A stretch of 64,000 bases of DNA. Source: Sphingomonas chungangi. Its GTDB lineage: Bacteria > Pseudomonadota > Alphaproteobacteria > Sphingomonadales > Sphingomonadaceae. The stretch spans positions 1-64,000 of the forward strand of contig NZ_JACEIB010000026.1 of the NCBI RefSeq assembly GCF_013778325.1, read 5' to 3'. The notes beneath the pieces were generated by a model. That model searched no databases, was not told where the DNA came from, and saw only the letters and a list, made by a program, of their open reading frames with translations. Shown here in pieces: positions 26,642 to 35,287 of the stretch; the stretch's first letter is position 1; each line of letters begins with the position of its first letter. A program made the translations under genes and the position numbers.

Positions 26642-27742
26642 TTATTCGATGGCATCGAGGATCTTCGCCGATGCGTCGCCCCGTCCAAACGGGAAAGCGG
26701 GGCGTGCCATGGCGGCGTGCGCATCGGCGTCGTCTAACAGGCGATCGGCCTCCGCGACGATACGATCCGTATCGGTGCCGACCAGGCGGAGATTGCCGCT
26801 GGCGATGCCTTCCGGTCGCTCGGTCACTTCGCGCAGCACCAGCACCGGAACGCCCAGAGCCGGAGCCTCCTCCTGAATGCCGCCGCTGTCCGTGAGAATC
26901 AGCCGCGCGCGGGACATGGCGGCCACGGTATCACGATAGCGCAGCGCGCCCGTGAGCGTGATGGCCGGATGATCGCCGAGCCACTGCCGCACCGTCCCTC
27001 CGACGGCGGGGTTGGGATGGACGGGGCAGAGGATGTCGACATCCCCGCGATCGGCGAGGCGCAGGGCCGCTCCGCAGATCGCCTCGATGCCCGCTCCAAT
27101 GCTTTCCCGACGATGACAGGTGAGCACAACCAGCGCCTTGCCCGATCCGCCGACCGGCACCGGAACCCGTGCGCGCATGGCAAGGAGCGCATCGATACCG
27201 GTATTGCCCGTGACGAAGCACCGCCCCTTCACGACATCCGCCTCGAACTCGAGATTGACCAAGGATTCCGGGGTGGGCGCGAAGAGCAGATCCGCAAGAC
27301 GGTCGATCATCACCCGGTTGCGTTCTTCCGGCCAGGGATGCGCGAAATCGTGCGAGCGGAGCCCGGCTTCGACATGACCGATCGGTATGCCGAGGCGGTA
27401 GGCGGCAAGCGCTCCCGCATAGGCCGAATTGGTGTCTCCCTGCACCAGCACCATATCCGGCCGGTCCTGCATGAGCTGGATTTCGGCAGCATCTGCAAAG
27501 CGTTCGACCATGACGTTTGGAGAAGGATCGGGGAGAACCGGAGGCAAACGAACGTCGGGAACAAGGCCGAAATCGGTCAATGGCTCGTCGAACAGCGCGT
27601 CATGCTGACCGGTGGCGCATAGCCGGCAGTCCAGGTGGGGCCGTTGCCCCGCAGCGAGCAATATAGGCGCGAGCTTTATCGCTTCCGGACGGGTGCCCGC
27701 AATGCATAGCAGCCTGACACTTCGCGACGACGCCATGCCCAC
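26642..27742 (-). CDS. wecB: UDP-N-acetylglucosamine 2-epimerase (non-hydrolysing)
   Basis: A 366-aa cytosolic enzyme that interconverts UDP-GlcNAc and UDP-ManNAc for surface polysaccharides. Family marks: [14 protein letters not shown] at the N-terminus, [32 protein letters not shown] (residues about 97-127), [33 protein letters not shown], and [30 protein letters not shown]. Length matches the family. It stands apart from the glycan cluster 6 kb to the right but probably feeds the same surface polymer. Confidence 0.93.
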   Translation of the reverse strand: MGMASSRSVRLLCIAGTRPEAIKLAPILLAAGQRPHLDCRLCATGQHDALFDEPLTDFGLVPDVRLPPVLPDPSPNVMVERFADAAEIQLMQDRPDMVLVQGDTNSAYAGALAAYRLGIPIGHVEAGLRSHDFAHPWPEERNRVMIDRLADLLFAPTPESLVNLEFEADVVKGRCFVTGNTGIDALLAMRARVPVPVGGSGKALVVLTCHRRESIGAGIEAICGAALRLADRGDVDILCPVHPNPAVGGTVRQWLGDHPAITLTGALRYRDTVAAMSRARLILTDSGGIQEEAPALGVPVLVLREVTERPEGIASGNLRLVGTDTDRIVAEADRLLDDADAHAAMARPAFPFGRGDASAKILDAIE

Positions 27743-27811
27743 CCCCGACCTGCCGCAATGATCTTCGCAAGAAGAGGCTCCGAAGTCACTCGAAAACTAG
27801 TCTATATGGGA

Positions 27812-29338
27812 TCAATCGGACAGTTGCGGTCGCCATTCCCAGCGCAATGGGTCGCCATCCATGATTTCGACGCCGGCCGCCTTGATCTGATCCCGCGCGG
27901 CGTCGGCCGAGGCGAAATCCTTCGTGGCGCGGGCCTGTTGCCGCTGATCGAGCAGCGCTTCGACGTCAGCGTCGGCCAGATCCACGCCTTCAGGACGGAC
28001 AGACAAGGCACGGCGATCCAACGCGAGCAGCCCCAATCCCAGCGCCAGATCGAAGCTGGCGACGAGGCGAAGTTTCTCCTGCGTCGACAGATCAGATGTC
28101 AGCACTGCATCGAGAGTCGGGAGTGCCTGTGGCGTCATCAGGTCGCCGGAAAGCGCCGCGTCGAAGCGCCCGACGAAAGCAAGCGCGGGACCGGACAGGC
28201 CGTCCTCCAGCGACTTGCGCTGCCAGTCCAGCGACGCACCCTTTCCAAATCCGGCTTCCCGGGCCGGGCGGATCAGCGTCTCGTCCAGCGTCGCCTCGGC
28301 CTTAAGCGTGGCGATCGCGATCACCAGCCGCTTCAAGCGCGTCAGCGCTGCCGCGACGGCATCCAGCGAGAATTCCAGTTCGGAGCGATAATGCGCGCCG
28401 AGGCAGAGCAATCGGTAGGCGAGCGGATGCACGCCGCGCGCGACCAGCGCGCCGAGAGTCGCGACGCCGCCCTTGGACTTCGACATCTTTCCCGTCCGGT
28501 CGACCAGGAAATTGTTGTGCATCCAGACGTTCGCGCCGGTCCGGGCCGTATCGTTGAAGGCCTGGTTCTGCGCGATCTCGTTGCAATGATGGATCTCGCG
28601 ATGGTCGATCCCGCCGGTGTGGATGTCGAACTGCTCGCCGAGATATTTGATGCTCATCACCGAGCATTCGAGGTGCCAGCCCGGCGCCCCCGGACCCCAT
28701 GGGGAGAGCCATTCCATCTGGCGGTTCTCGCCCGGCGCGGACTTGCGCCAGATCGCGAAGTCGGCCGGATGGCGCTTGCCCTCAACAGCCTCGATGCGAC
28801 CGACCTCGGGTCCGGTCTGATGGCCGGCGAGGCGGCCGTAATCGGGCACCTTGGTCACGTCGAAATAGAGGCCGCCGTCGAGCTCGTAGGTGGCGCCGCG
28901 ATCCTCCAGCACCTGCGCGAAGGCGATCATGTCCTGCACGTGATCGGTCGCCACGCTCCACAGTGAGGGATCGAGGATGCCGAGTGCCTTCAAGTCGCCT
29001 TTGAAAAGCTGGGTGTAACGCGCCGCCACGTCCCAGATGGTGATCCCGGCCTTTTGCGCGGCCACCTCCATCTTGTCATCGCCGGCGTCGGCATCGGAGG
29101 TCAGGTGGCCGACGTCGGTGATGTTGATGACGTGTGTGGTGGCATATCCCTTCCAGTTCAGCACCCGGCGAAGCGTGTCGGTGAAGACGTAGGCGCGCAG
29201 ATTGCCGAGATGGGCGGTCGAATAGACGGTCGGCCCGCAACTGTAGAGCCGCACCATCTTCGGGTCGATCGGGCGGAATTCCTCGATCTCGCGGGTGAGG
29301 CTGTTGAAGAGGGTGAGCGGGGCGCCGGTCTGCGTCAT
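27812..29338 (-). CDS. cysS: Cysteine--tRNA ligase
   Basis: A 508-aa class I aminoacyl-tRNA synthetase. It has the HIGH-type motif in YSCGPTVYSTAHLGNLRAY, zinc ligands at that Cys, HLECSVMS and HHCNEIAQ, the KMSKS motif in GKMSKSKGG at about residue 283, and a helical C-terminal tRNA-binding region. It attaches cysteine to tRNA-Cys. Length is slightly above the usual 460-480 residues because of a longer C-terminal domain. Confidence 0.97.
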   Translation of the reverse strand: MTQTGAPLTLFNSLTREIEEFRPIDPKMVRLYSCGPTVYSTAHLGNLRAYVFTDTLRRVLNWKGYATTHVINITDVGHLTSDADAGDDKMEVAAQKAGITIWDVAARYTQLFKGDLKALGILDPSLWSVATDHVQDMIAFAQVLEDRGATYELDGGLYFDVTKVPDYGRLAGHQTGPEVGRIEAVEGKRHPADFAIWRKSAPGENRQMEWLSPWGPGAPGWHLECSVMSIKYLGEQFDIHTGGIDHREIHHCNEIAQNQAFNDTARTGANVWMHNNFLVDRTGKMSKSKGGVATLGALVARGVHPLAYRLLCLGAHYRSELEFSLDAVAAALTRLKRLVIAIATLKAEATLDETLIRPAREAGFGKGASLDWQRKSLEDGLSGPALAFVGRFDAALSGDLMTPQALPTLDAVLTSDLSTQEKLRLVASFDLALGLGLLALDRRALSVRPEGVDLADADVEALLDQRQQARATKDFASADAARDQIKAAGVEIMDGDPLRWEWRPQLSD

Positions 29339-29378
29339 GGCCGCGCCTTAGCGGCTCGGGCGCCGGGCGGGAAGGGCG

Positions 29379-29825
29379 TCAGCGCGGGCCGAGCGCACCG
29401 TCCTGCTGCAACGTGATCTCATCGAGCCCGCCTTCGCGCAGAAAGGCCATGGCGATGACCAACGCAGCAAAGGCCTGGCCGACCGCGTCCTCTTCCAGCA
29501 GGAGCGCCAGCGTGGCGCGGGCGCGGGGCGGGGCCTCCCGGGCATCGCGGCATATCTGGAGCAGCACCGCCTCGTCGTCGCCGATATACTGGCAGGCGAG
29601 CGGCGAGAAGGCGATCTTGCGAGTCGCGCGGCGGTTGAGCTCGGCGAGCATCATGTGGAGGTGGGGAAGGGCCGGCAGCACGCCGTGCCGCGCGAAAGCG
29701 GGGGCAAGGGCACCTGGTGGGCAATTGCCGCGTGTAGCCGACTGAATCCAGCCGCGCATCGCCCAGATCAAGAAGCGCCCGCCGGGCGCCAGCTGCATTA
29801 CCGGCCGATCGATGAGATCGTACAT
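29379..29825 (-). CDS. Conserved-looking hypothetical protein (148 aa) behind a Fur-type operator
   Basis: A 148-aa soluble protein of no family that I recognise. Residues 14-34 read GGRFLIWAMRGWIQSATRGNC; then come a Pro-rich turn, a HGVLPALPHLHMMLAELNRR helix, SPLACQYIGDDEAVLLQICRDA and a hydrophobic C-terminal helix. Two Cys and three His could bind a metal, but no known spacing is met. GGGAGGG precedes the ATG. Palindromes resembling Fur boxes lie 16 and 63 nt upstream, so iron-linked control is likely (inference). It follows cysS on the same strand side without overlap. Confidence 0.75.
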   Translation of the reverse strand: MYDLIDRPVMQLAPGGRFLIWAMRGWIQSATRGNCPPGALAPAFARHGVLPALPHLHMMLAELNRRATRKIAFSPLACQYIGDDEAVLLQICRDAREAPPRARATLALLLEEDAVGQAFAALVIAMAFLREGGLDEITLQQDGALGPR

Positions 29826-29840
29826 CGCGCCCTCCCTATA

Positions 29841-29855
29841 TGCGATCGATTCGCA
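29841..29855. promoter_or_regulatory. Second, imperfect Fur-like palindrome
   Basis: The sequence TGCGATCGATTCGCA has the same TGCGA...TCGCA half-sites as the perfect palindrome at 29888-29906, with central mismatches. It starts 16 nt ahead of the ATG of the 148-aa gene and would cover its ribosome site or early transcript. It could be a secondary operator. Confidence 0.4.
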
Positions 29856-29887
29856 ATAGATCGACGATCGTGTTCGGCGTCAAGACA

Positions 29888-29906
29888 TTTGCGAATGATT
29901 CGCAAA
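29888..29906. promoter_or_regulatory. Perfect 19-bp palindrome, probable Fur-family operator
   Basis: TTTGCGAATGATTCGCAAA is an exact inverted repeat around G29897. It has the 19-bp length and AATGATT centre of Fur boxes and the TGCGAAT/ATTCGCA arms seen in alphaproteobacterial Fur/Mur sites. It lies 63 nt from the 148-aa gene (minus strand) and 129 nt from the hydrolase gene (plus strand). Confidence 0.65.
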
Positions 29907-30034
29907 ACGGTTTGGCGCACGCGGACTGCCCTTCGGCGCGCAGGGGAAGAAAGATTGCGCTAGGATGAATAACCCCGGATTGCGGTCGGGAATTTCCGTG
30001 CCATCTTTCAGCCTCAATCGGAAGGATGCCCGCC

Positions 30035-30679
30035 ATGTTCCAGGATCGCCTGAGCCGGACACCCCTGTGCCTCACCTTGCCGGGCCTCGACGGCAGCGGC
30101 CCCGATCATTGGCAGAGCCGCTGGGAGCAGAGCCGCCCGAACATCGAGCGGGTCGAACTCGGCAGCTGGTCCAACCCTTCGCGCAACATGTGGATCGCCC
30201 GGCTTGAGCGCGCGATCGCCCAGGCGAGGGGGCCGGTGGTCCTGATCGCGCATAGTCTGTCGTGCCATCTGGTCGCGTGGTGGGCTGCGCTGGCGGGCGA
30301 GGGCGCGGCGCGGCCGGTCGCTGGCGCGCTGCTGGTGGCCCCGCCGGATCTCGATCGGGTGAGCCTCGATCGCCGGATCGCCGAGTTCGCGCCTTCGCCT
30401 CGGGCAGTTCTGCCTTTTCCGGCCGTTGTGGTCGCCAGCCGCAACGATCCGTGGTGCGAGATGCACCGTTCGCGCGAAATGGCCGGAAACTGGCTGGCGG
30501 CACTGTGCGACGGAGGCGACATCGGCCACGTCAACGACGCCTCGGGCATCGGCGACTGGCATGATGGGCAACGGGTGCTCGATCAATTGCTGGATCATGT
30601 CTGCGCGCGCGACGCGCGACGTCTCGACGACGAGGCCGTGCGCTTCCAGCCCGAGCAGGTGATGGCCGTCCCGGCCTGA
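30035..30679 (+). CDS. RBBP9/YdeN-type alpha/beta hydrolase
   Basis: A 214-aa serine hydrolase of the RBBP9/YdeN family: LTLPGLDGSGPDHWQSRWEQ near the start, nucleophile Ser in LIAHSLSCHLVAWW (residues about 75-88), Asp in ASRNDPWC, and His in GHVNDASGIGDW. All three catalytic positions are present. Substrates of the family are mostly unknown. The start at 30035 is chosen because GGAAGG stands 9 nt ahead; another ATG is 9 nt upstream. Confidence 0.88.
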   Translation: MFQDRLSRTPLCLTLPGLDGSGPDHWQSRWEQSRPNIERVELGSWSNPSRNMWIARLERAIAQARGPVVLIAHSLSCHLVAWWAALAGEGAARPVAGALLVAPPDLDRVSLDRRIAEFAPSPRAVLPFPAVVVASRNDPWCEMHRSREMAGNWLAALCDGGDIGHVNDASGIGDWHDGQRVLDQLLDHVCARDARRLDDEAVRFQPEQVMAVPA

Positions 30680-30746
30680 GATCGAAACCCGTTCCTTTCT
30701 CGCCCCTTATCCGGCATGACACTCGGCCGAGACAAAGGGGATTGCC

Positions 30747-31550
30747 GTGAAGGGGTTGCGCATCGTTGCAGCATTGGGTGTGCTTGCCGGATGGACGGCG
30801 GCGGCGCAGGCGGATGAGCGTGATTTCTGTGCGGACCGTCCCGGCAAGGCGACGCCAAGCTGCACGATCGACACCGGCCACCTTCAGGTCGAGGCGGGGT
30901 TGTTCGATTATGCCTACAGTCGCGATTCCGACACGGCGGAGAGCGACTATTCGAGCGGAGACCTGTTGCTCCGCTACGGCGTGAACGACAGTTTGGAGGC
31001 GCGTGTCGGCTGGGACGGCTATGGCTGGACTCGCTCGCGTGACCGGATGACCGGCTTCGTCGATCATGGACAGGGAGCGGGGGACCTGACCCTCTCGGTG
31101 CGCCAGAACCTTCGCCATCCCGACGACACGGGAACGGCCTTCGCGATCCAGCCGAACATCACGCTGCCGATCGGCCACAACCCGATCGGCGCGGGGACGT
31201 GGAGCGCGGGCGTGCTGATGCCCTTCGGGGCCGATCTGGCGAAGAACTGGCGGCTGACGCTCGATCCGGAGGTCGATGCGGCGCCGGATCAGGATCGCCA
31301 CGGGCGGCATCTCGCTTATGCGATGGCAGCGGCGGTGACGCGGTCGATTGGCGATGCGTGGCAGCTCAGTGGCGAAGGCTGGGTGATGCGCGACGACGAT
31401 CCGTCCGGCCACGAAACGCAGGCCTCGATCGATTTCAGCGCCGCGTGGCAGCCCGACAAGAATCGGCAAATCGATGTCTCCACCTATGTCGGCGCCAACC
31501 ACGCCACGCCGCGCATTGAGCTGGTCTTCGGCGTCTCGCAGCGCTTCTGA
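30747..31550 (+). CDS. Outer-membrane beta-barrel-like transporter protein
   Basis: A 267-aa secreted protein with a signal peptide (MKGLRIVAALGVLAGWTAAAQA), an early Cys pair (DFCADRPGKATPSC) and alternating beta strands that end in an aromatic residue (FGVSQRF), as in outer-membrane barrels. The ADRPG...QVEAGLFDY part resembles the MetA-pathway/transporter family. It starts with GTG. It is followed by the MFS and LacI genes, which hints at sugar or small-molecule uptake, but the substrate is unknown. Confidence 0.75.
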   Translation: MKGLRIVAALGVLAGWTAAAQADERDFCADRPGKATPSCTIDTGHLQVEAGLFDYAYSRDSDTAESDYSSGDLLLRYGVNDSLEARVGWDGYGWTRSRDRMTGFVDHGQGAGDLTLSVRQNLRHPDDTGTAFAIQPNITLPIGHNPIGAGTWSAGVLMPFGADLAKNWRLTLDPEVDAAPDQDRHGRHLAYAMAAAVTRSIGDAWQLSGEGWVMRDDDPSGHETQASIDFSAAWQPDKNRQIDVSTYVGANHATPRIELVFGVSQRF

Positions 31551-31558
31551 GCGGCGTC

Positions 31559-32755
31559 GTGAACGGGCATGACCAGGCGCGGGCGGATCGGCTCTTCCGC
31601 TTGCTGATCGGCGTCTATCTGGGCGGCGGCCTGCTCAACTCGATCGTCAACCTGCTGGTGCCGCGCCTCAGGATCACGCTGGGGTTGGATTACGCGCAGG
31701 CGCTCTGCGTCCATCTCGCTTATTATTCGAGTTATCTCGTGTTCGCGCTGCCGATCACGCTCTGGTCGATGCGACTGGGCTATATGCGCGCGATTGCCGT
31801 CGGTCTTGCCACCATGGCAGCGGGATGCCTGTTCTTCGTCGTCGCGCAGGGCGAGCGCAGCTTCGCGCTGGTGCTGGCATCGTTGCTGGTGATGTCGTCT
31901 GGCGTCACCTTCCTGCAGATTTCGGGCAATGCGGTGACGACCGCCTTCGGGCCATCCGCGAGGATGGCGCCGCGCTTCACGCTGCTCCAGGCGTTCAATT
32001 CGTTTGGAACCGTGATCGGGCCGCTGGTCGGCGCCTGGTTCCTGCTGGGGCAGGGGGGCAATTCCGCACCCATTTTGCCGTTCGTTGTCGGTGCCGGGGG
32101 GCTCGTTCTGCTGGCCGGGACCTTCTGGGCGCATCGACGAATGTTCGCTCAGGGAAGATCGGACCGGCAAGTATGGCCGCGCGTCGGGATCGTCGCAGGG
32201 GCGAAGCGGATGCGTTTCGGTGCGCTCGCCATCTTCGTCTATGTCGGGGCCGAGGTCACGATCGGCACGCTGGCGGTGAACTATCTGATGCTGGACGGCA
32301 CCCTGCACCTGTCCGCCGTCGCGGCGGGGCAGTTGGTCAGCCTCTACTGGGCGGGGGCACTCGTCGGGCGCTTCGCCGGTTCGTTCGCGCTGAGGCGGAT
32401 CGGTCCGGTGCCGATCCTTGGCGGAGCCTGCCTCGCGGCACTCATCCTGCTTGCGGTCGCGATCGCTGGGCAGGGCATGGCAGGTGCCGTCGCCCTGCTG
32501 GCCGTCGGGCTGTGCAATTCGGTGATGTTTCCTCTGACTTATGCGCTGGCCCTGCCGGACGATGCGGACGATGCCCCGATCGCGGCGATGCTGCTCTGCA
32601 TGGCGGTTGTCGGCGGTGCCGTCGTGCCGGTGCTGACAGGCCTCGCGGCGGACCAGATCGGCCTGCCGCATTCCTTCGTCGTGCCGGCTCTGTGCTACCT
32701 CGTGATATTCGGCTTCGCGCGGAGCCGTCGCCCGGCTATTCAGGGCATCGCATGA
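31559..32755 (+). CDS. MFS transporter (sugar-type)
   Basis: A 398-aa twelve-helix transporter of the major facilitator superfamily. It starts with GTG 9 nt after the barrel gene. The helices, the YLGGGLLNSIVNLLVPRL start, the LLQISGNA-type FLQISGNAVTTAFGP motif and LLQAFNSFGTVIGPLVGA resemble the FucP/NagP/glucose-galactose group of proton-sugar symporters. Its stop overlaps the LacI regulator ATG (ATGA), so regulation by a bound sugar is likely. Confidence 0.87.
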   Translation: MNGHDQARADRLFRLLIGVYLGGGLLNSIVNLLVPRLRITLGLDYAQALCVHLAYYSSYLVFALPITLWSMRLGYMRAIAVGLATMAAGCLFFVVAQGERSFALVLASLLVMSSGVTFLQISGNAVTTAFGPSARMAPRFTLLQAFNSFGTVIGPLVGAWFLLGQGGNSAPILPFVVGAGGLVLLAGTFWAHRRMFAQGRSDRQVWPRVGIVAGAKRMRFGALAIFVYVGAEVTIGTLAVNYLMLDGTLHLSAVAAGQLVSLYWAGALVGRFAGSFALRRIGPVPILGGACLAALILLAVAIAGQGMAGAVALLAVGLCNSVMFPLTYALALPDDADDAPIAAMLLCMAVVGGAVVPVLTGLAADQIGLPHSFVVPALCYLVIFGFARSRRPAIQGIA

Positions 32756-33774
32756 CAGTCACCATCAAGGACGTCGCCGAGAAGGCGGGTGTCTCCACCA
32801 AGACCGTATCGCGCGTGATGAACGGCGAGGCACATGTCCGTACCGCGCTGCGCGAGACGGTGATGCGCGTCGTCGAGGAGCTGGGCTACCGCCCCAACGC
32901 CTTCGCGCGCAGCCTGTCGAGCGCGCGGTCATACCTGCTCGGCATGCTCCTCGACGATCCGGCCTGGTCGGGTTACGCCGCAGGCATGCAGCGCGGCGCG
33001 CTGATGCGTTGCCGCGAGAAGCACTATCACCTCGTCGTCGAGCCGGTCGACAGCGGCGTGGGCGGATGGGAGGAGGAGTTGATGGCGAGTATCGCCAGCC
33101 TGCGGCTGGATGGAGCGATACTGACGCCGCCGCTCTGCCGCCTGTCGCCGCTGCTCGATCGGCTGGAGGCGATCAACCTGCCCTATGTCCGCATCTCGCC
33201 GGGCGAGGATGAAAGCCGATCGGGCCTCGTCGACATCGACGAGGAAGGCGCTGCCTTCGCGATGACCGAACACCTGATCAGCCTCGGCCATCGGGATATC
33301 GGGTTCATCGAGGGCATTCCGAGCCACGCCGCGACGCCCAAGCGGCGCGCAGGCTTCCTGTCGGCAATGCATCGGGCCGGCGTGCCCGTGGGCGCCGATC
33401 GTATCGTCCCCGGTGACTTCACCTTCAAGGGCGGGATCGAGGGTGGCGAGGCGTTGTTGCGCCATGCGAAGCGGCCGACCGCGATCTTCGCCAGCAATGA
33501 CGACATGGCGCTCGGCGTCTCGGCGGCGGCGGCGAAGCTGGAGATCGCGGTGCCCTCGCAGCTCGCCATCGCGGGCTTCGACGACGGGCCAACGGCGCGG
33601 GTGGCGTGGCCGCCGATCACGACGATCCGCCAGCCGGTCGGGGAGATGGCGGCGGCGGCGGTCGATATCCTGATCGATCCGGCTTACCGAGATGCGCCGG
33701 GCGACCGGCGTTTTCATCGCGAGTTGCCCTACGAGCTGATCATCCGGGGCAGCACGACGGCGCCTTCCGCCTGA
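32752..33774 (+). CDS. LacI family transcriptional regulator
   Basis: A 340-aa DNA-binding protein. The N-terminal helix-turn-helix reads TIKDVAEKAGVSTKTVSRVMNG, with the hinge helix near RPNAFARSLSS, and the rest is a periplasmic-binding-protein-like effector domain ending GFDDGPTARVAWPPITTIRQP. It most likely controls the coupled MFS gene and perhaps the barrel gene in response to a sugar. Its last 46 nt overlap the convergent flippase gene. Confidence 0.94.
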   Translation: MTVTIKDVAEKAGVSTKTVSRVMNGEAHVRTALRETVMRVVEELGYRPNAFARSLSSARSYLLGMLLDDPAWSGYAAGMQRGALMRCREKHYHLVVEPVDSGVGGWEEELMASIASLRLDGAILTPPLCRLSPLLDRLEAINLPYVRISPGEDESRSGLVDIDEEGAAFAMTEHLISLGHRDIGFIEGIPSHAATPKRRAGFLSAMHRAGVPVGADRIVPGDFTFKGGIEGGEALLRHAKRPTAIFASNDDMALGVSAAAAKLEIAVPSQLAIAGFDDGPTARVAWPPITTIRQPVGEMAAAAVDILIDPAYRDAPGDRRFHRELPYELIIRGSTTAPSA

Positions 33775-35075
33775 TCGGACGCCGGGTTCCGCGCGTCGCG
33801 CCGGAAGAAGAGCATCAGCATTCCCGTCGCGATCACGTTCTGGAGAAGGGCGTGCAAGCCGGCGCCATGGAGGCCCAGGCCCCAGATGAGCAGCGGTAGC
33901 AGCGGGTAGAGGACGAGGTTGGTCGCCAGCGTCACGGCCATCGATCGCTGCGGCTTGCCCAGAGCGGTCAGCCCGGATGCGATCGGTGACGCGATCAGCG
34001 CCGCGAGCCTCGCGCCTGCGATGAGCGTCACGATCGCGATGCCGCCGTGGAAGGTCCGCCCGCCGAGCAACGGCAGAATCTTGTCCCCCGCAAGCCAGAA
34101 AGCGAGCACGATCGGCGTGGCGATGCTGCCGGCCAGAGTCGCGCTGCGCCATACGGTGCGCCGCAACTGGTCGAAGCGACGCTTCGCGACGAGATCGGCG
34201 AGCACCGCGTAGCTCGCCTGCGACAGCAGGATCGCTGGCTGCTGGAGGAGGGTGGTCGCTCGCTGGGCCAGCGAGAACAGACCGGCCGACACCGGCCCCA
34301 GCATCCATCCGATCGTCAACGGCGCGAGGTTGGGCGCGAGTTCCCGCAGCGTGATATCCAGATTGGTGATCAGGATGAAGCGCCCGAAGCCCTCCTTGTC
34401 GCGCAGCAATCCCCGCCACGGGCCACGCAGCCGTTGGCCGTCAGCCAGCTTGCGCCACGCCACCAGCCCGAGAGCCCACATCGCCGCCCCTTCCGCGATC
34501 GAGGAAAGCAGCCAGACGATCAGGAAGGCCTCCAGCCTGCCGCCGGTGGCCCAGACGACGAGCGTGCCGATCAGGCGCACGCTCGGCGATACCGCCTGAT
34601 GCAAGCCGACCAGATCGAAGCGGCCTGCGATCTGCAGCAGCCCCTGCGGCGTCGCGCGGACGTTCGAGAAGACGGCCAGGCTGAACGGGATCGCCACCCG
34701 CATCGCATCGGCCGACCAGCCCAATCGCGGCCCGACGAACGGCACCGCGATCACCGCCACCGCGAATGCGAGCAGGCCGAATGCACCCTCGACCAGCGCC
34801 ATGAAGCGCACGATCCGCGCCAGCCGCTCCGGATCGCCGGCCTCAACCGCCAACGCGCCGTAGCGGACTACGCCGTGGAAACCGGAAAAGGCGATCAGGC
34901 TGCCAATGAACACGGCATAGCCGTTGACCAGCACGAGCACGCCATAATCGCGCACGCCGAGCGTGCGGGCGACGATTACGAGATAGACGAGGCTCATGAT
35001 GCCGGCCGCCGCCTTGCCGCCCAGCAGATGGGCAAGGTTGGCCAGCACGCGCTTCAACGCCGATTCAGCTTGCAT
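33729..35075 (-). CDS. Oligosaccharide flippase / polysaccharide biosynthesis membrane protein
   Basis: A 448-aa protein with about twelve to fourteen hydrophobic helices. It begins with the Wzx/MATE-like HLLGGKAAAGIMSLVYLVIVARTLG and YGVLVLVNGYAVFIGSLIAF. Such proteins move lipid-linked sugar units across the inner membrane. The gene heads the surface-glycan cluster, divergent from a CDP-glycerol-transferase-like gene, and overlaps the LacI gene at the 3' ends. Confidence 0.87.
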   Translation of the reverse strand: MQAESALKRVLANLAHLLGGKAAAGIMSLVYLVIVARTLGVRDYGVLVLVNGYAVFIGSLIAFSGFHGVVRYGALAVEAGDPERLARIVRFMALVEGAFGLLAFAVAVIAVPFVGPRLGWSADAMRVAIPFSLAVFSNVRATPQGLLQIAGRFDLVGLHQAVSPSVRLIGTLVVWATGGRLEAFLIVWLLSSIAEGAAMWALGLVAWRKLADGQRLRGPWRGLLRDKEGFGRFILITNLDITLRELAPNLAPLTIGWMLGPVSAGLFSLAQRATTLLQQPAILLSQASYAVLADLVAKRRFDQLRRTVWRSATLAGSIATPIVLAFWLAGDKILPLLGGRTFHGGIAIVTLIAGARLAALIASPIASGLTALGKPQRSMAVTLATNLVLYPLLPLLIWGLGLHGAGLHALLQNVIATGMLMLFFRRDARNPASDQAEGAVVLPRMISS

Positions 35076-35287
35076 TATCCGTTCGATGATCTAGCGGCGC
35101 CGCTTCGCATTTACGCGTCGGGGGGCGCCTGTAACCGTGTTCGAGACCGCACTATCCGCATTCCGTGCCGATTGCACGTCAAGCCGTGACATAAAAAGTT
35201 CCATGAGCGCGATTTAATGCTCAGAACAGGCTGCGGTTCGGGCGGCCTGTGTACGTCCTTGTATCGGTAGCGCGGCGCACGGTGGCT
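35076..35287. promoter_or_regulatory. Divergent intergenic region of the glycan cluster
   Basis: A 212-nt gap between the flippase and the glycerophosphotransferase-like gene. It is somewhat AT-richer near 35185-35225 and must hold promoters for both directions. I see no clear repeat or known operator in it. Confidence 0.4.
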
